A stretch of DNA of 16,121 bases, taken from positions 1 to 16,121 of the forward strand of contig PATO01000002.1 in the NCBI GenBank assembly GCA_002712415.1, written 5' to 3'. The first letter of the stretch is position 1. Each line of letters opens with the position of its first letter. This document shows, in pieces, positions 6,443-13,976 of this stretch. The stretch is from Actinomycetota bacterium (GTDB taxonomy: Bacteria > Actinomycetota > Acidimicrobiia > Acidimicrobiales > UBA8592). The translations under genes were made by a program, and so were the position numbers. A model generated the notes under the pieces. That model saw only the letters and a list, made by a program, of their open reading frames with translations, ran no database searches and was not told where the DNA came from.

Positions 6443-8584
6443 GTGGAAGCACTACTAATAGCTTTAATCGCAGGTATAGGAGCCGGTGGTCTTTATGCGA
6501 TGCTTGGTTCGGGAATCGTCATTGCCTTTCGCGGCTCTGGCGTTATTAACTTCGGCCATGGCGCCGTTGCCGGGTATACAGCATACTCATTTGACGAGCT
6601 AAGGGAAACAGGCAGCTTATATCTCCCCTGGTTTGATCCGATTCCTGAATTTGGGTTCTTGAAGACACTAAAACTCAATAACATTCCTGTCAGAATAGAT
6701 ATATTTGACAACGTTGCTTTTGACAATAAACCCAACTTGGCTCTGACCATCTTCATCTGCTTGGTGATGTCCGCTTTTCTGGGCCTCCTTATGCACTTTC
6801 TGGTCTTTCGCCCATTACGAAACTCACCTATCCTCGGGAAGGTAATCGGCTCTATAGGCGTATTCCTGTATCTAAGTTCAATGATTGTTGTGAACTTTGG
6901 AGGGCAAAACCGAGGAGACGAAGGTTTCTCAGGATTCAACAACACAGCTGAGCCTGTCAGAAATTTCCTGGGCCTTGGAGGCACAATTCCAAGATCTAAT
7001 TTCTACCTTTTCGGTGCAGCAATTCTTATGGCAGTTATAATTTGGGGCCTTTACCGATTTACAAAATTCGGAATAGCCACAAGAGCCGCCGAAGAAAACG
7101 AAAAGGGAGCTGCGCTACTTGGATACTCCCCGCAATTTCTTGCAGGCGCTAACTGGGTTCTAGCCTCAATCACAGCAGGTATTGCTGGCATCTTATTTCT
7201 CCACAAAACGCAACCAGCTCAAATCGCCTTGTTCGTCGTTGGTGGCCTTGGCGCTGCCCTATTCGGGAACCTTACTTCAATTCCTGGCGCAACTCTAGGA
7301 GGGCTATTTCTAGGAATGATAGCCGGAGGTGGCGTTGAATTAACCACAAATGATTGGTGGCCTGAAATACTACCTGGCGAAGGAGTAAGAAACTTCATGC
7401 CTCTACTACTCATCATTGTGGTTTTATACCTACGTGGAGACAAACTACCCATACGAGGCTCAATAAGTATCGGACGACAGCCTCGAGCGCCCTCTACCAA
7501 TAACGTTACAATCGGTGTAATAGGAGCTGTAGGGATTGCCCTTATGTTATCCAATATTTTTGTTTCGAAATGGGAATCTATACTCACTACTACCTTGATC
7601 GCAATTGTCTTTATGTACAGCCTTACGGTTTTAGTTGGTTTCTTGGGGCAAATATCCCTAGTCCAATGGAGCATCTCGGGTCTGGCAGCATACACCATGA
7701 TTCGACTTATGGCTGACGGGACTAAAATTCGTGATACTGATTTCGCACTTAATACTGGGTGGGGCTGGCCTACGATACTTGCCTTCTTTGGCGCAATAGT
7801 CGTGGCTGTTATCTGTGGACTTTTGATAGGGCTTCCAGCTCTTCGAATACGTGGAGTCCAGCTTGCTGTGGTGACTATCGCTGCAGTCATTGCAATTGAA
7901 AATCTTCTATTACGAAATCCACCCCTTATGGGTGATGGCTCTGTCTCGGTTAACCCAACTCCAAAACCTAGCTGGTTTGGTCAATATGTTGGAGGGTTCA
8001 ATCCAGACACAGCTAGAAATGATTATTGGAAATTTAGTCTATTTCTGATAATCACCGCTGCTTTACTTGGAATTGCAGTTGCTAATTTGAGAAGAGGACA
8101 AATAGGAAGGCGTTTTCTCGCAATTAGAGCAAACGAACGTGCTGCCTCAGCCGCAGGAATCAACGTAGCAAATATGAAGCTGTTGGGTTTTGGAATTTCT
8201 TCTGGTATTGCTGCTATCGCAGGTTGCTTGCTTGCTTATAAATTACCTGGACTGCAAGAAACCCAGTTCGAAGTCTTCGGGGGCCTTGCCCTATTAGCGT
8301 TCGTTTATCTCGGGGGCATCACAACTATTTGGGGTGCGATCGTTGGTGGATGTTTGATGGCAGGGGGCTTATTACCTGAGTTCTTGGGAGTGCATTTTGA
8401 ATCCATTGACAAAGGCTTAATAAATGCCGTCGGGGCAATCGGCCTAATAGTAAATGCAAAAGTCACGAACGGTGAGGGTATAGCACTGTTACAAACAGAT
8501 TTGGTAAAGAATACTCTCACTGCCTTAAGAAGGCCCCCTGATGATACGGCAAACACAAGCAATGACGAAGAGGCAGTAGTATGA
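6443..8584 (+). CDS. fused LivH-LivM branched-chain amino acid-type ABC permease (copy 2)
   Basis: This 713-residue inner-membrane protein has the same fused H-then-M layout as the copy at 149-2212 and aligns with it without gaps over the first 50 residues. The LivH half keeps the classical I-N-F-G-H-G signature (H39), which copy 1 has lost. A hydrophilic insert after residue 70 (N-N-I-P-V-R-I-D region) makes it longer. Coupling segments are present in both halves: T-R-A-A-E-E-N-E-K-G-A-A-L-L-G, and L-A-I-R-A-N-E-R-A-A-S-A-A-G. The linker contains G-R-Q-P-R-A-P near residue 345, and the M half begins V-G-F-L-G-Q-I-S-L. The GTG start has a good Shine-Dalgarno. The stop overlaps the LivG start (ATGA), so translation is coupled. 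Together with the upstream lipoprotein, LivG and LivF it completes an importer; two different fused halves on one chain could form the pore alone or as a dimer. Confidence 0.92.
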   Translation: MEALLIALIAGIGAGGLYAMLGSGIVIAFRGSGVINFGHGAVAGYTAYSFDELRETGSLYLPWFDPIPEFGFLKTLKLNNIPVRIDIFDNVAFDNKPNLALTIFICLVMSAFLGLLMHFLVFRPLRNSPILGKVIGSIGVFLYLSSMIVVNFGGQNRGDEGFSGFNNTAEPVRNFLGLGGTIPRSNFYLFGAAILMAVIIWGLYRFTKFGIATRAAEENEKGAALLGYSPQFLAGANWVLASITAGIAGILFLHKTQPAQIALFVVGGLGAALFGNLTSIPGATLGGLFLGMIAGGGVELTTNDWWPEILPGEGVRNFMPLLLIIVVLYLRGDKLPIRGSISIGRQPRAPSTNNVTIGVIGAVGIALMLSNIFVSKWESILTTTLIAIVFMYSLTVLVGFLGQISLVQWSISGLAAYTMIRLMADGTKIRDTDFALNTGWGWPTILAFFGAIVVAVICGLLIGLPALRIRGVQLAVVTIAAVIAIENLLLRNPPLMGDGSVSVNPTPKPSWFGQYVGGFNPDTARNDYWKFSLFLIITAALLGIAVANLRRGQIGRRFLAIRANERAASAAGINVANMKLLGFGISSGIAAIAGCLLAYKLPGLQETQFEVFGGLALLAFVYLGGITTIWGAIVGGCLMAGGLLPEFLGVHFESIDKGLINAVGAIGLIVNAKVTNGEGIALLQTDLVKNTLTALRRPPDDTANTSNDEEAVV

Positions 8585-9402
8585 CAAATATTTTAGAAGC
8601 CAAGGATCTCACAGTCACTTTCGGTGGACTCAATGCATGTGACCACGTTGACTTAGAAGTGCCAACTGGAAAATTTGTAGGGCTAATAGGGCCCAATGGT
8701 GCAGGGAAGACTACTTTCATTGATGCCATAACTGGATATGTACCTACTTCAGCAGGAAATGCAATATTCGATGGATCAGATATTGGAGAATTAAAACCGC
8801 ATGAGCGGGCCCAAAGCGGCCTCGTTCGTACATTTCAATCGCTGGAGTTATTCGAAGATCTCAGTGTTAGAGACAACCTATTGGTCGCTGCTTACCCTAC
8901 GAAATGGTACACCTTCCTTGCTGACATGTTCCATCTCTCTAGTAAAAATTCAGAAATTGAAGAGAGAGTTGATTGGGCGTTAGAAATTATGGGACTCAGC
9001 GACGCCAGCGATTCAATGCCAACAGATTTAAGCCACGGACGACGCAAACTTGTTGGGGTTGCACGAGCACTAGCAGCGAAACCGAAACTAATTCTTCTTG
9101 ATGAACCGGCTGCCGGCCTTGATACCTCTGAGAGCCAAATCTTGGGGGGACACCTTAGAGAGTTCCTAAATCATGACATGTCCGTCTTCCTTATAGATCA
9201 TGATATGGGACTTGTCTTAAGCGTATGCGATTACATTTATGTTCTAGACTTTGGGAAGATAATAGCTGCAGGAACTCCAGCAGAAATTCGTGAGAGCTCA
9301 GCAGTGAAAGCCGCTTACCTTGGTGAGCAAGCTGGAGAAATTCAAGCTCAGGAAGGCGAGCGAATGCGAACTCAACAACAAGGCCAGGAAGCAGAGAAAT
9401 AG
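8581..9402 (+). CDS. livG: Liv-type ABC transporter ATP-binding protein LivG
   Basis: This 273-residue cytoplasmic ATPase energises the importer. Walker A is G-P-N-G-A-G-K-T-T at 37-45, Walker B is L-I-L-L-D-E-P at 170-176 with catalytic E175, and the switch histidine is H207 in L-I-D-H-D-M. The signature motif reads L-S-H-G-R-R-K (150-156), a divergent form of the L-S-x-G-x-x-R seen in LivG proteins. It is LivG rather than LivF by the V-R-T-F-Q segment after the Walker A region, the long insert before the signature and the D-H-D-M ending. The C-terminus carries an extra Glu/Gln-rich tail (about 20 residues, charged). The start overlaps the LivHM-2 stop by 4 nt, and LivF begins directly after its stop. 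Confidence 0.95.
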   Translation: MTNILEAKDLTVTFGGLNACDHVDLEVPTGKFVGLIGPNGAGKTTFIDAITGYVPTSAGNAIFDGSDIGELKPHERAQSGLVRTFQSLELFEDLSVRDNLLVAAYPTKWYTFLADMFHLSSKNSEIEERVDWALEIMGLSDASDSMPTDLSHGRRKLVGVARALAAKPKLILLDEPAAGLDTSESQILGGHLREFLNHDMSVFLIDHDMGLVLSVCDYIYVLDFGKIIAAGTPAEIRESSAVKAAYLGEQAGEIQAQEGERMRTQQQGQEAEK

Positions 9403-10182
9403 ATGACTGAAACGACGATTGAATCAAGACCAGAAATGCCTCACGACTCCAATAACTTAGTTGAAATCGAAAACCTTTCCGCAGGATATGCCGGCGTAGC
9501 AGTAATCAGAGGAGTTAATCTCACTGTTGCAAAAGGCGAAGTCGTAGCGCTTCTAGGTCCCAACGGAGCTGGAAAGACAACCACACTTCTAACCACCTCT
9601 GGTTTACTTAAAACTCTCGAGGGTAAGGTCACAGTTCTTGGTGAATCTGCTAACTCTGGAGCACCTCACAAGACAGCAAGATTAGGGCTTGCCCATGTCC
9701 CAGAGGACCGGTCACTATTTTTTGGCCTAACAGTCCAAGAGAATCTAAGGTTGGGACTTCGCGGGAAGCGCAGTGAGCAAGCAGCAGGTTATGAAGCCGC
9801 ACTGGATCTACTTCCAGCCTTGAGACCACTTATGAACCGAAGAGCAGGACTGCTTTCTGGTGGCGAGCAGCAGATGCTTGCTATGGCAAGAGCACTAGTC
9901 TCAAATCCTAAGGTTCTCCTTGTTGATGAAATGAGCCTTGGTTTAGCTCCTATTATCGTTGAAAGACTTCTGCCCATCGTCCGAGACATAGCCAACGAAA
10001 CAGGTGCAGGTGTCCTTATCGTGGAGCAGCATGTTCATCTAGCACTTGAAGTAGCAGATAGGGCTTATGTAATGAGCCATGGAGAAATTGTGCTGGATGG
10101 TTCAGCACAAGAACTCATGGAAAGACAAGACCTTCTTGAAGCAAGTTACCTAGGTGGAGAAATCGATGAGGAGACACCATGA
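9403..10182 (+). CDS. livF: Liv-type ABC transporter ATP-binding protein LivF
   Basis: This 259-residue ATPase is expected to pair with LivG. Walker A is G-P-N-G-A-G-K-T-T at 52-60. The signature is L-S-G-G-E-Q-Q at 151-157. Walker B is V-L-L-V-D-E-M-S-L-G-L-A-P starting at 171 (D175, E176), and the switch histidine is H210 in V-E-Q-H-V. D-E-M/P-S-L-G-L-A-P and V-P-E-D-R are typical of LivF. A Ser/Glu-rich N-terminal extension of about 20 residues precedes the first strand. It starts immediately after the livG stop with no spacer and overlaps the next gene by ATGA. It is the only LivF visible and would have to serve both fused permeases unless another copy lies elsewhere. Confidence 0.95.
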   Translation: MTETTIESRPEMPHDSNNLVEIENLSAGYAGVAVIRGVNLTVAKGEVVALLGPNGAGKTTTLLTTSGLLKTLEGKVTVLGESANSGAPHKTARLGLAHVPEDRSLFFGLTVQENLRLGLRGKRSEQAAGYEAALDLLPALRPLMNRRAGLLSGGEQQMLAMARALVSNPKVLLVDEMSLGLAPIIVERLLPIVRDIANETGAGVLIVEQHVHLALEVADRAYVMSHGEIVLDGSAQELMERQDLLEASYLGGEIDEETP

Positions 10183-11063
10183 ACCATAACCGTTTACTTG
10201 CCTATGCTCACTTGGTGATGGCAAGTGGATATCTTGTTTTCACAGTAGTAGGACCGTGGGCTAAAAGAGGCGAAAGTTATGGTGTTTTTAGCAGTGACGG
10301 AGGGACAGGTTTTGGAATCATAGGATTCATTTTTGCCGTAATTTTAGTCATGCTTGCAATCCTCAGAATTATAGGACGGTCAGAAGTACTTCCAGGTTTA
10401 GGAGTCGAACAACTAACCTTGGTCATCGGCGTGGCGGCATGGTTAAACCTCATATGCTTTGTCGTGGGCTGGTTGCCAATATTCGAATACGGAGAAGGTC
10501 GTCGACGAGGAGTTCCTGGAACCGGCTGGGGAGTCGTCGGAGCATACTTCACGGTCTCACAAATCCCGTTATTGCTCTCCCCTCTTACACTAGGAATTCC
10601 TAGTCCAAGCAAAGGGATAAAATCACTTAGCGAGACGAATCGCCAAGTTTTCTCTGCAATGACAATTATTTGTGGAGTAGGCTTAATATGTTTCCCTTTC
10701 CTCGCGTGGGTTACAAGCGGATCGGTTGAACTGTCAGCCTTTGATGGCAGAAACGGTAATCCTACTTCTGGACCAAGATTCGGATACCTGTTATTTGCAA
10801 TTGGGGTAACTCTAGTAATTGCTGGCCTAATGAGATTGCGACCAAAAGGATTAACTGAACCTGGGCCTAATCTTTTGCTCTCACATTGTTTACTTGGTGC
10901 TGCAGTTTTGGCATTAACTATGCCACTTGGAATTATCATTTCCTGTCTTCAAAGGAGTGGGCTTGATATCGGGATTGGTACTTGGTTAACCTTAGCGTCA
11001 TGCTTAGCACTAATTGGCCTAGTTATTTCAGAAAATAAAACAAGAAACGCAGTCGGGGTATAG
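10179..11063 (+). CDS. hypothetical 8-TM membrane protein encoded with the transporter
   Basis: I do not recognise a named family. The 294-residue product has about eight hydrophobic segments (near 8-27, 45-65, 78-102, 116-138, 157-178, 200-219, 231-256, 265-284). They look like two repeats of four. Each repeat begins with an aromatic/Gly/Trp helix (V-G-P-W at 24-27, F-L-A-W at 174-177), followed by a Ser/Asp/Gly-rich outside loop and a helix starting with F-G. Each ends with a G-x-G-(T)-W helix (115-117 and 266-269). No catalytic motif is visible. The ATG overlaps the livF stop (ATGA), so it is translationally coupled and likely made in proportion to the transporter. It could be an accessory or unrelated integral membrane protein; function is unknown. 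Confidence 0.8.
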   Translation: MNHNRLLAYAHLVMASGYLVFTVVGPWAKRGESYGVFSSDGGTGFGIIGFIFAVILVMLAILRIIGRSEVLPGLGVEQLTLVIGVAAWLNLICFVVGWLPIFEYGEGRRRGVPGTGWGVVGAYFTVSQIPLLLSPLTLGIPSPSKGIKSLSETNRQVFSAMTIICGVGLICFPFLAWVTSGSVELSAFDGRNGNPTSGPRFGYLLFAIGVTLVIAGLMRLRPKGLTEPGPNLLLSHCLLGAAVLALTMPLGIIISCLQRSGLDIGIGTWLTLASCLALIGLVISENKTRNAVGV

Positions 11064-11072
11064 ACCTTACCT

Positions 11073-12899
11073 CTACCACGTATCAATCATAGGACGTTTC
11101 TTTTGAGTACGTTTCGGTGGTGAACCGGCCGCACGCAAAGCTGCGATAATCCATTGTCGAGAGTCCTGCGGATCTATCACATCATCTATCTCAAAGTGAT
11201 CAGCCATGCTTAGGCCTTTGCCAACCTGGTACATCCGATCAACTAGTTTTTGGTAGGCCTCTTCTCTTTCTTTAAGATCATCAATAGCATCAAGTTCCTT
11301 CTTATACCCCAATTTCACTGCTCCCTCTAACCCCATACCACCAAACTCACCTGTCGGCCATGAAATAGTGAACATCGGGAATTTGAATCCCCCAGAAGCC
11401 ATAGCTTGTGCCCCAAGCCCGTATGCTTTTCGCAAAACTATGGTGCCCGTTGGAACTGAAACAGATCTAGCAGTGACGAACATTCTGCTTACATGCCTCA
11501 CTAAAGCTGTCTTTTCAGCCTCGGGTCCAACCATAAAGCCTGGGGTGTCGCACAAACTGATTATGGGAAGATCATATGAATCACATAATTGCATAAATCG
11601 CGATGCTTTATCTGCTGCATCAGCATCAATAGCTCCTCCTAGGTGATTTGGATTATTTGCAATGACACCAATCGGTTTCCCCTCAATGCGAGCCAGCATT
11701 GTGATAATGCCTATACCAAAATCTTTTCTCAGCTCAAGCAACGATTCGGTATCAAAGAGGACATCAATCACTTTCCTGATGTCATATGCTCTTAATCTGT
11801 TTTCAGGTACTAAATGGCGGAGAGTTCGCTGATCTTGGACACCCCAATCACTGATTTCCCCTTGAAAATACGATAGATATTTTTTCGCTACTTGAACTGC
11901 TTCCCGTTCGTCTTGGACAACGATATCCACCACCCCATTTGATTTCTGAACTTCCACAGGACCTACTTCGGATGGGTGATACGTGCCTAAACCACCACCT
12001 TCAATCATCGCAGGTCCGCCCATGCCAATATTCGCATCTTCGGTTGCAATGATTACATCACAACAACCTAGGATCGCTGCATTCCCAGCGAAACAGTAGC
12101 CTGAGGTGATACCAATGAGAGGAACATCACCTGAGAGTTCAGCCCATAAGCCGAAAGCTAAACAATCTAGACCCGCAACTTGAAGACCGTCCGTATCACC
12201 TGGTCTACCTCCACCGCCTTCCGTGAAGAAAATCACTGGGAGTTTCCATTTTTTTGCGATCTCGAATAGTCGGTCCTTTTTCCGATGGTTCTGCCCACCT
12301 TGTGTCCCTGCCAGGACTGTGTAGTCATAAGAGATAACTACACATTGTGTTTTGCTTTCATCAAATAAATCTGAATTTACTTCAGCAAGGCCGCCGACCA
12401 TACCATCTGCGGGTGTGTTCAAGATAAGATCGTCGACTGATCGTCGCTTTCGTTGAGGGGCGATGGTTAAGGGGCCATATTCGATCAATTCTCCCCAATC
12501 AGTAAGGTCAGCAATATTTTCCCTTGCTGTCCTTTGTCCTTTTAAGTGACGCTTTTCAACAGCACTCTTACGTCGGTGGTCTCTCCCGATTTCATGCCGT
12601 TCTATGGTTTCGGCAAGATCGGGCCGTATGTAAGTTAGATCAACTGGATCACTTGTTACTTCAGTAGATGAAGGTGCTTCGCGTATGTCAAAGGAAAATA
12701 GCTTTTCAGATTCTGCAACCATTTGACCTACTTCAATGCAAACCTTTGTGATCACTCCTCCTGAAGTCGCCAGGACTTCATGTTCCATTTTCATTGACTC
12801 TAACAGGGCGACTCGCTGACCCTCTGAGATTTTATCTCCGACCTCTACATCAACGATTAAAACTGTTCCTTGGAGTGGAGACTGAAGATCCAGACTCAC
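11073..12899 (-). CDS. fused biotin carboxyl carrier / acyl-CoA carboxyltransferase
   Basis: The 608-residue product (GTG start at 12899) begins with a biotinyl domain (about 1-70) carrying E-S-M-K-M-E, where K37 should be biotinylated. After a short linker, about residues 95-590 form a complete carboxyltransferase: the N-terminal half with T-E-G-G-G-G-R-P-G-D (226-235) and S-G-Y-C-F-A-G-N-A, the C-terminal half with C-D-T-P-G-F-M-V-G (PGF at 453-455). The expected reaction is transfer of carboxyl from carboxybiotin to an acyl-CoA such as acetyl-, propionyl-, methylcrotonyl- or a longer acyl-CoA. No biotin carboxylase, needed to load the biotin, is encoded in the window. Most carboxyltransferase beta-type subunits lack a biotin domain, so this N-terminal fusion is notable. 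It begins 3 nt after the epoxide-hydrolase-like gene, in the same operon. Substrate unknown. Confidence 0.92.
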   Translation of the reverse strand: MSLDLQSPLQGTVLIVDVEVGDKISEGQRVALLESMKMEHEVLATSGGVITKVCIEVGQMVAESEKLFSFDIREAPSSTEVTSDPVDLTYIRPDLAETIERHEIGRDHRRKSAVEKRHLKGQRTARENIADLTDWGELIEYGPLTIAPQRKRRSVDDLILNTPADGMVGGLAEVNSDLFDESKTQCVVISYDYTVLAGTQGGQNHRKKDRLFEIAKKWKLPVIFFTEGGGGRPGDTDGLQVAGLDCLAFGLWAELSGDVPLIGITSGYCFAGNAAILGCCDVIIATEDANIGMGGPAMIEGGGLGTYHPSEVGPVEVQKSNGVVDIVVQDEREAVQVAKKYLSYFQGEISDWGVQDQRTLRHLVPENRLRAYDIRKVIDVLFDTESLLELRKDFGIGIITMLARIEGKPIGVIANNPNHLGGAIDADAADKASRFMQLCDSYDLPIISLCDTPGFMVGPEAEKTALVRHVSRMFVTARSVSVPTGTIVLRKAYGLGAQAMASGGFKFPMFTISWPTGEFGGMGLEGAVKLGYKKELDAIDDLKEREEAYQKLVDRMYQVGKGLSMADHFEIDDVIDPQDSRQWIIAALRAAGSPPKRTQKKRPMIDTW

Positions 12900-12902
12900 T
12901 TG

Positions 12903-13295
12903 TCAACTCTCGTCTGCTTGTTTGGGCAATTGATTTATGTATGTTGGGAGATCAAAATAGTCTCGCCATAAAATTATTTCTTGGTCCTTGATCTCAAAAA
13001 TCCCAGCGCAAGGCATTTCAACCCAGCCATGAGGCCAAAGAAACTTATCCATTCGCTCATTCATAACAATTGAACCCGAAGCTGTTTGGCGGATTGTAAT
13101 CCAATCTATTTCAGCACATCTTTCCATCATGGGTTCAAGTTGCGCAAGAATTGATTTGCGTCCGAAAGTCTTTCCCATCGGAACATTATCGTATTCGCAA
13201 TCCTCTGATAGGAGATTAGTGGCAGCAGCTAAATCTTTCTGATTAATTAGATCAATAAATGTCGTTACTATCTCTTCGGGTGTTGCATTGCTCAT
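12903..13295 (-). CDS. limonene-1,2-epoxide hydrolase-like protein (SnoaL/NTF2 fold)
   Basis: The chosen start (ATG at 13295) gives 130 residues. It overlaps the nitroreductase stop by ATGA, while the longer reading to 13403 would add 36 residues of unrelated overlap. The protein has the small cone-shaped NTF2-like fold of the LEH family. All five residues of the Rhodococcus limonene-epoxide hydrolase active site are recognisable: Y35 and N37 (Y-D-N, matching Tyr53/Asn55), R81 and D83 (E-R-M-D, matching Arg99/Asp101) and D112 in W-R-D-Y-F-D (matching Asp132). The 46-residue spacing from Tyr to Arg is the same. The predicted reaction is cofactor-free opening of an epoxide to a diol in the cytoplasm. 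The family also includes SnoaL-like cyclases, but the full catalytic set favours an epoxide hydrolase. Its neighbours are redox and CoA enzymes. Confidence 0.83.
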   Translation of the reverse strand: MSNATPEEIVTTFIDLINQKDLAAATNLLSEDCEYDNVPMGKTFGRKSILAQLEPMMERCAEIDWITIRQTASGSIVMNERMDKFLWPHGWVEMPCAGIFEIKDQEIILWRDYFDLPTYINQLPKQADES

Positions 13296-13960
13296 GGCGC
13301 TTCTCCATCCCAACGGTCCCAATGAAGAACAGTCTCTAGTGGAGGCCTTTTTGCAGGTTTGAAATCTGTACCTTTTGAATAACCACAGGTTATGAGCGCA
13401 CATTGTGTATAACTTTGATAGTCAATTCCAAGGACTTCAGCGGCTTGTTCTTCAAACATTAAATGGATTGTTGTCCAAGCTGTGCCTAAGCCTCGCTCTC
13501 GGGCAGCTAACATGAAACTCCATGCACCGGGGAGAATGGATCCAAGCATGGCAGCTGAGGCCACTGATGGCAGACCTTCATAACGACCGGGCAAAATAGG
13601 AATCATCATCACGGGAACTTTCTCAAAATTCTCAGCAAGATACGCTGCGGAGCCTTGCACCCGGTTCTGTTGTGCGATGCGCTCTTCGTCATCGCCCTTG
13701 TAAGCAGTTTGAACATTCCCCTCCATTTGCGCATAGAGATCCCATCCTTGCTTATACAAGTCAGCGAGTGCAGTTTTTTGCTCAGAATCTGTGACGACAA
13801 GCCATTGCCAGCTTTGGGCGTTAGATCCTGTTGGTGATTGGATAGCAGCCTCTAAGCACTCTTTTATGATTTCTGGCTCAACTGGTTTTTCAAAATCTAA
13901 ACGCTTTCTAACAGCTCTAGTCGTTGCCAGAACTTCATCTACTGATAGGTTAAGTTTCAT
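13292..13960 (-). CDS. nitroreductase-family FMN oxidoreductase
   Basis: This roughly 222-residue protein has the FMN-binding T-T-R-A-V-R-K-R-L-D-F motif near the N-terminus, then A-A-I-Q-S-P-T-G-S-N-A-Q-S-W-Q-W with the conserved N-x-Q-x-W. Later come a central G-S-I-L-P-G-A-W-S-F-M-L-A-A-R-E-R-G-L-G-T-A-W segment and a C-terminal G-Y-x-K-G ending in R-P-P-L-E-x-V-L-H-W-D-R-W. Such enzymes use NAD(P)H and FMN to reduce nitro groups, quinones or conjugated double bonds, so the name does not fix the substrate. Two adjacent ATGs (13963 and 13960) are possible. AAGGAG at 13970-13965 is 1 nt from the first and 4 nt from the second, so I chose the second. It sits 16 nt after the SDR and overlaps the LEH-like gene by ATGA. 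Confidence 0.9.
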   Translation of the reverse strand: MKLNLSVDEVLATTRAVRKRLDFEKPVEPEIIKECLEAAIQSPTGSNAQSWQWLVVTDSEQKTALADLYKQGWDLYAQMEGNVQTAYKGDDEERIAQQNRVQGSAAYLAENFEKVPVMMIPILPGRYEGLPSVASAAMLGSILPGAWSFMLAARERGLGTAWTTIHLMFEEQAAEVLGIDYQSYTQCALITCGYSKGTDFKPAKRPPLETVLHWDRWDGEAP

Positions 13961-13964
13961 CATT

Positions 13965-13970
13965 CTCCTT
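13965..13970 (-). promoter_or_regulatory. ribosome binding site of the nitroreductase gene
   Basis: AAGGAG on the minus strand lies 4 nt before ATG 13960 and only 1 nt before ATG 13963, which favours the downstream start. Confidence 0.6.
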
Positions 13971-13976
13971 AAATTT

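Noticed and set aside
7219-7890. Long open frame on the minus strand (223 codons) inside LivHM-2
   Set aside because: It is fully antisense to a permease with clear motifs, has a Pro/Ile/Lys-rich composition with no recognisable domain, and no ribosome binding site; a shadow frame.
10277-10939. Minus-strand open frame of 220 codons opposite the 8-TM protein
   Set aside because: The plus-strand gene has a start coupled to livF and a membrane-protein pattern; the antisense frame has none of these.
13296-13403. Upstream start giving a 166-residue epoxide hydrolase-like protein
   Set aside because: The extra 36 residues are Cys/Arg/Trp-rich out-of-frame nitroreductase sequence; ATG 13295 gives an ATGA overlap and the normal family length.
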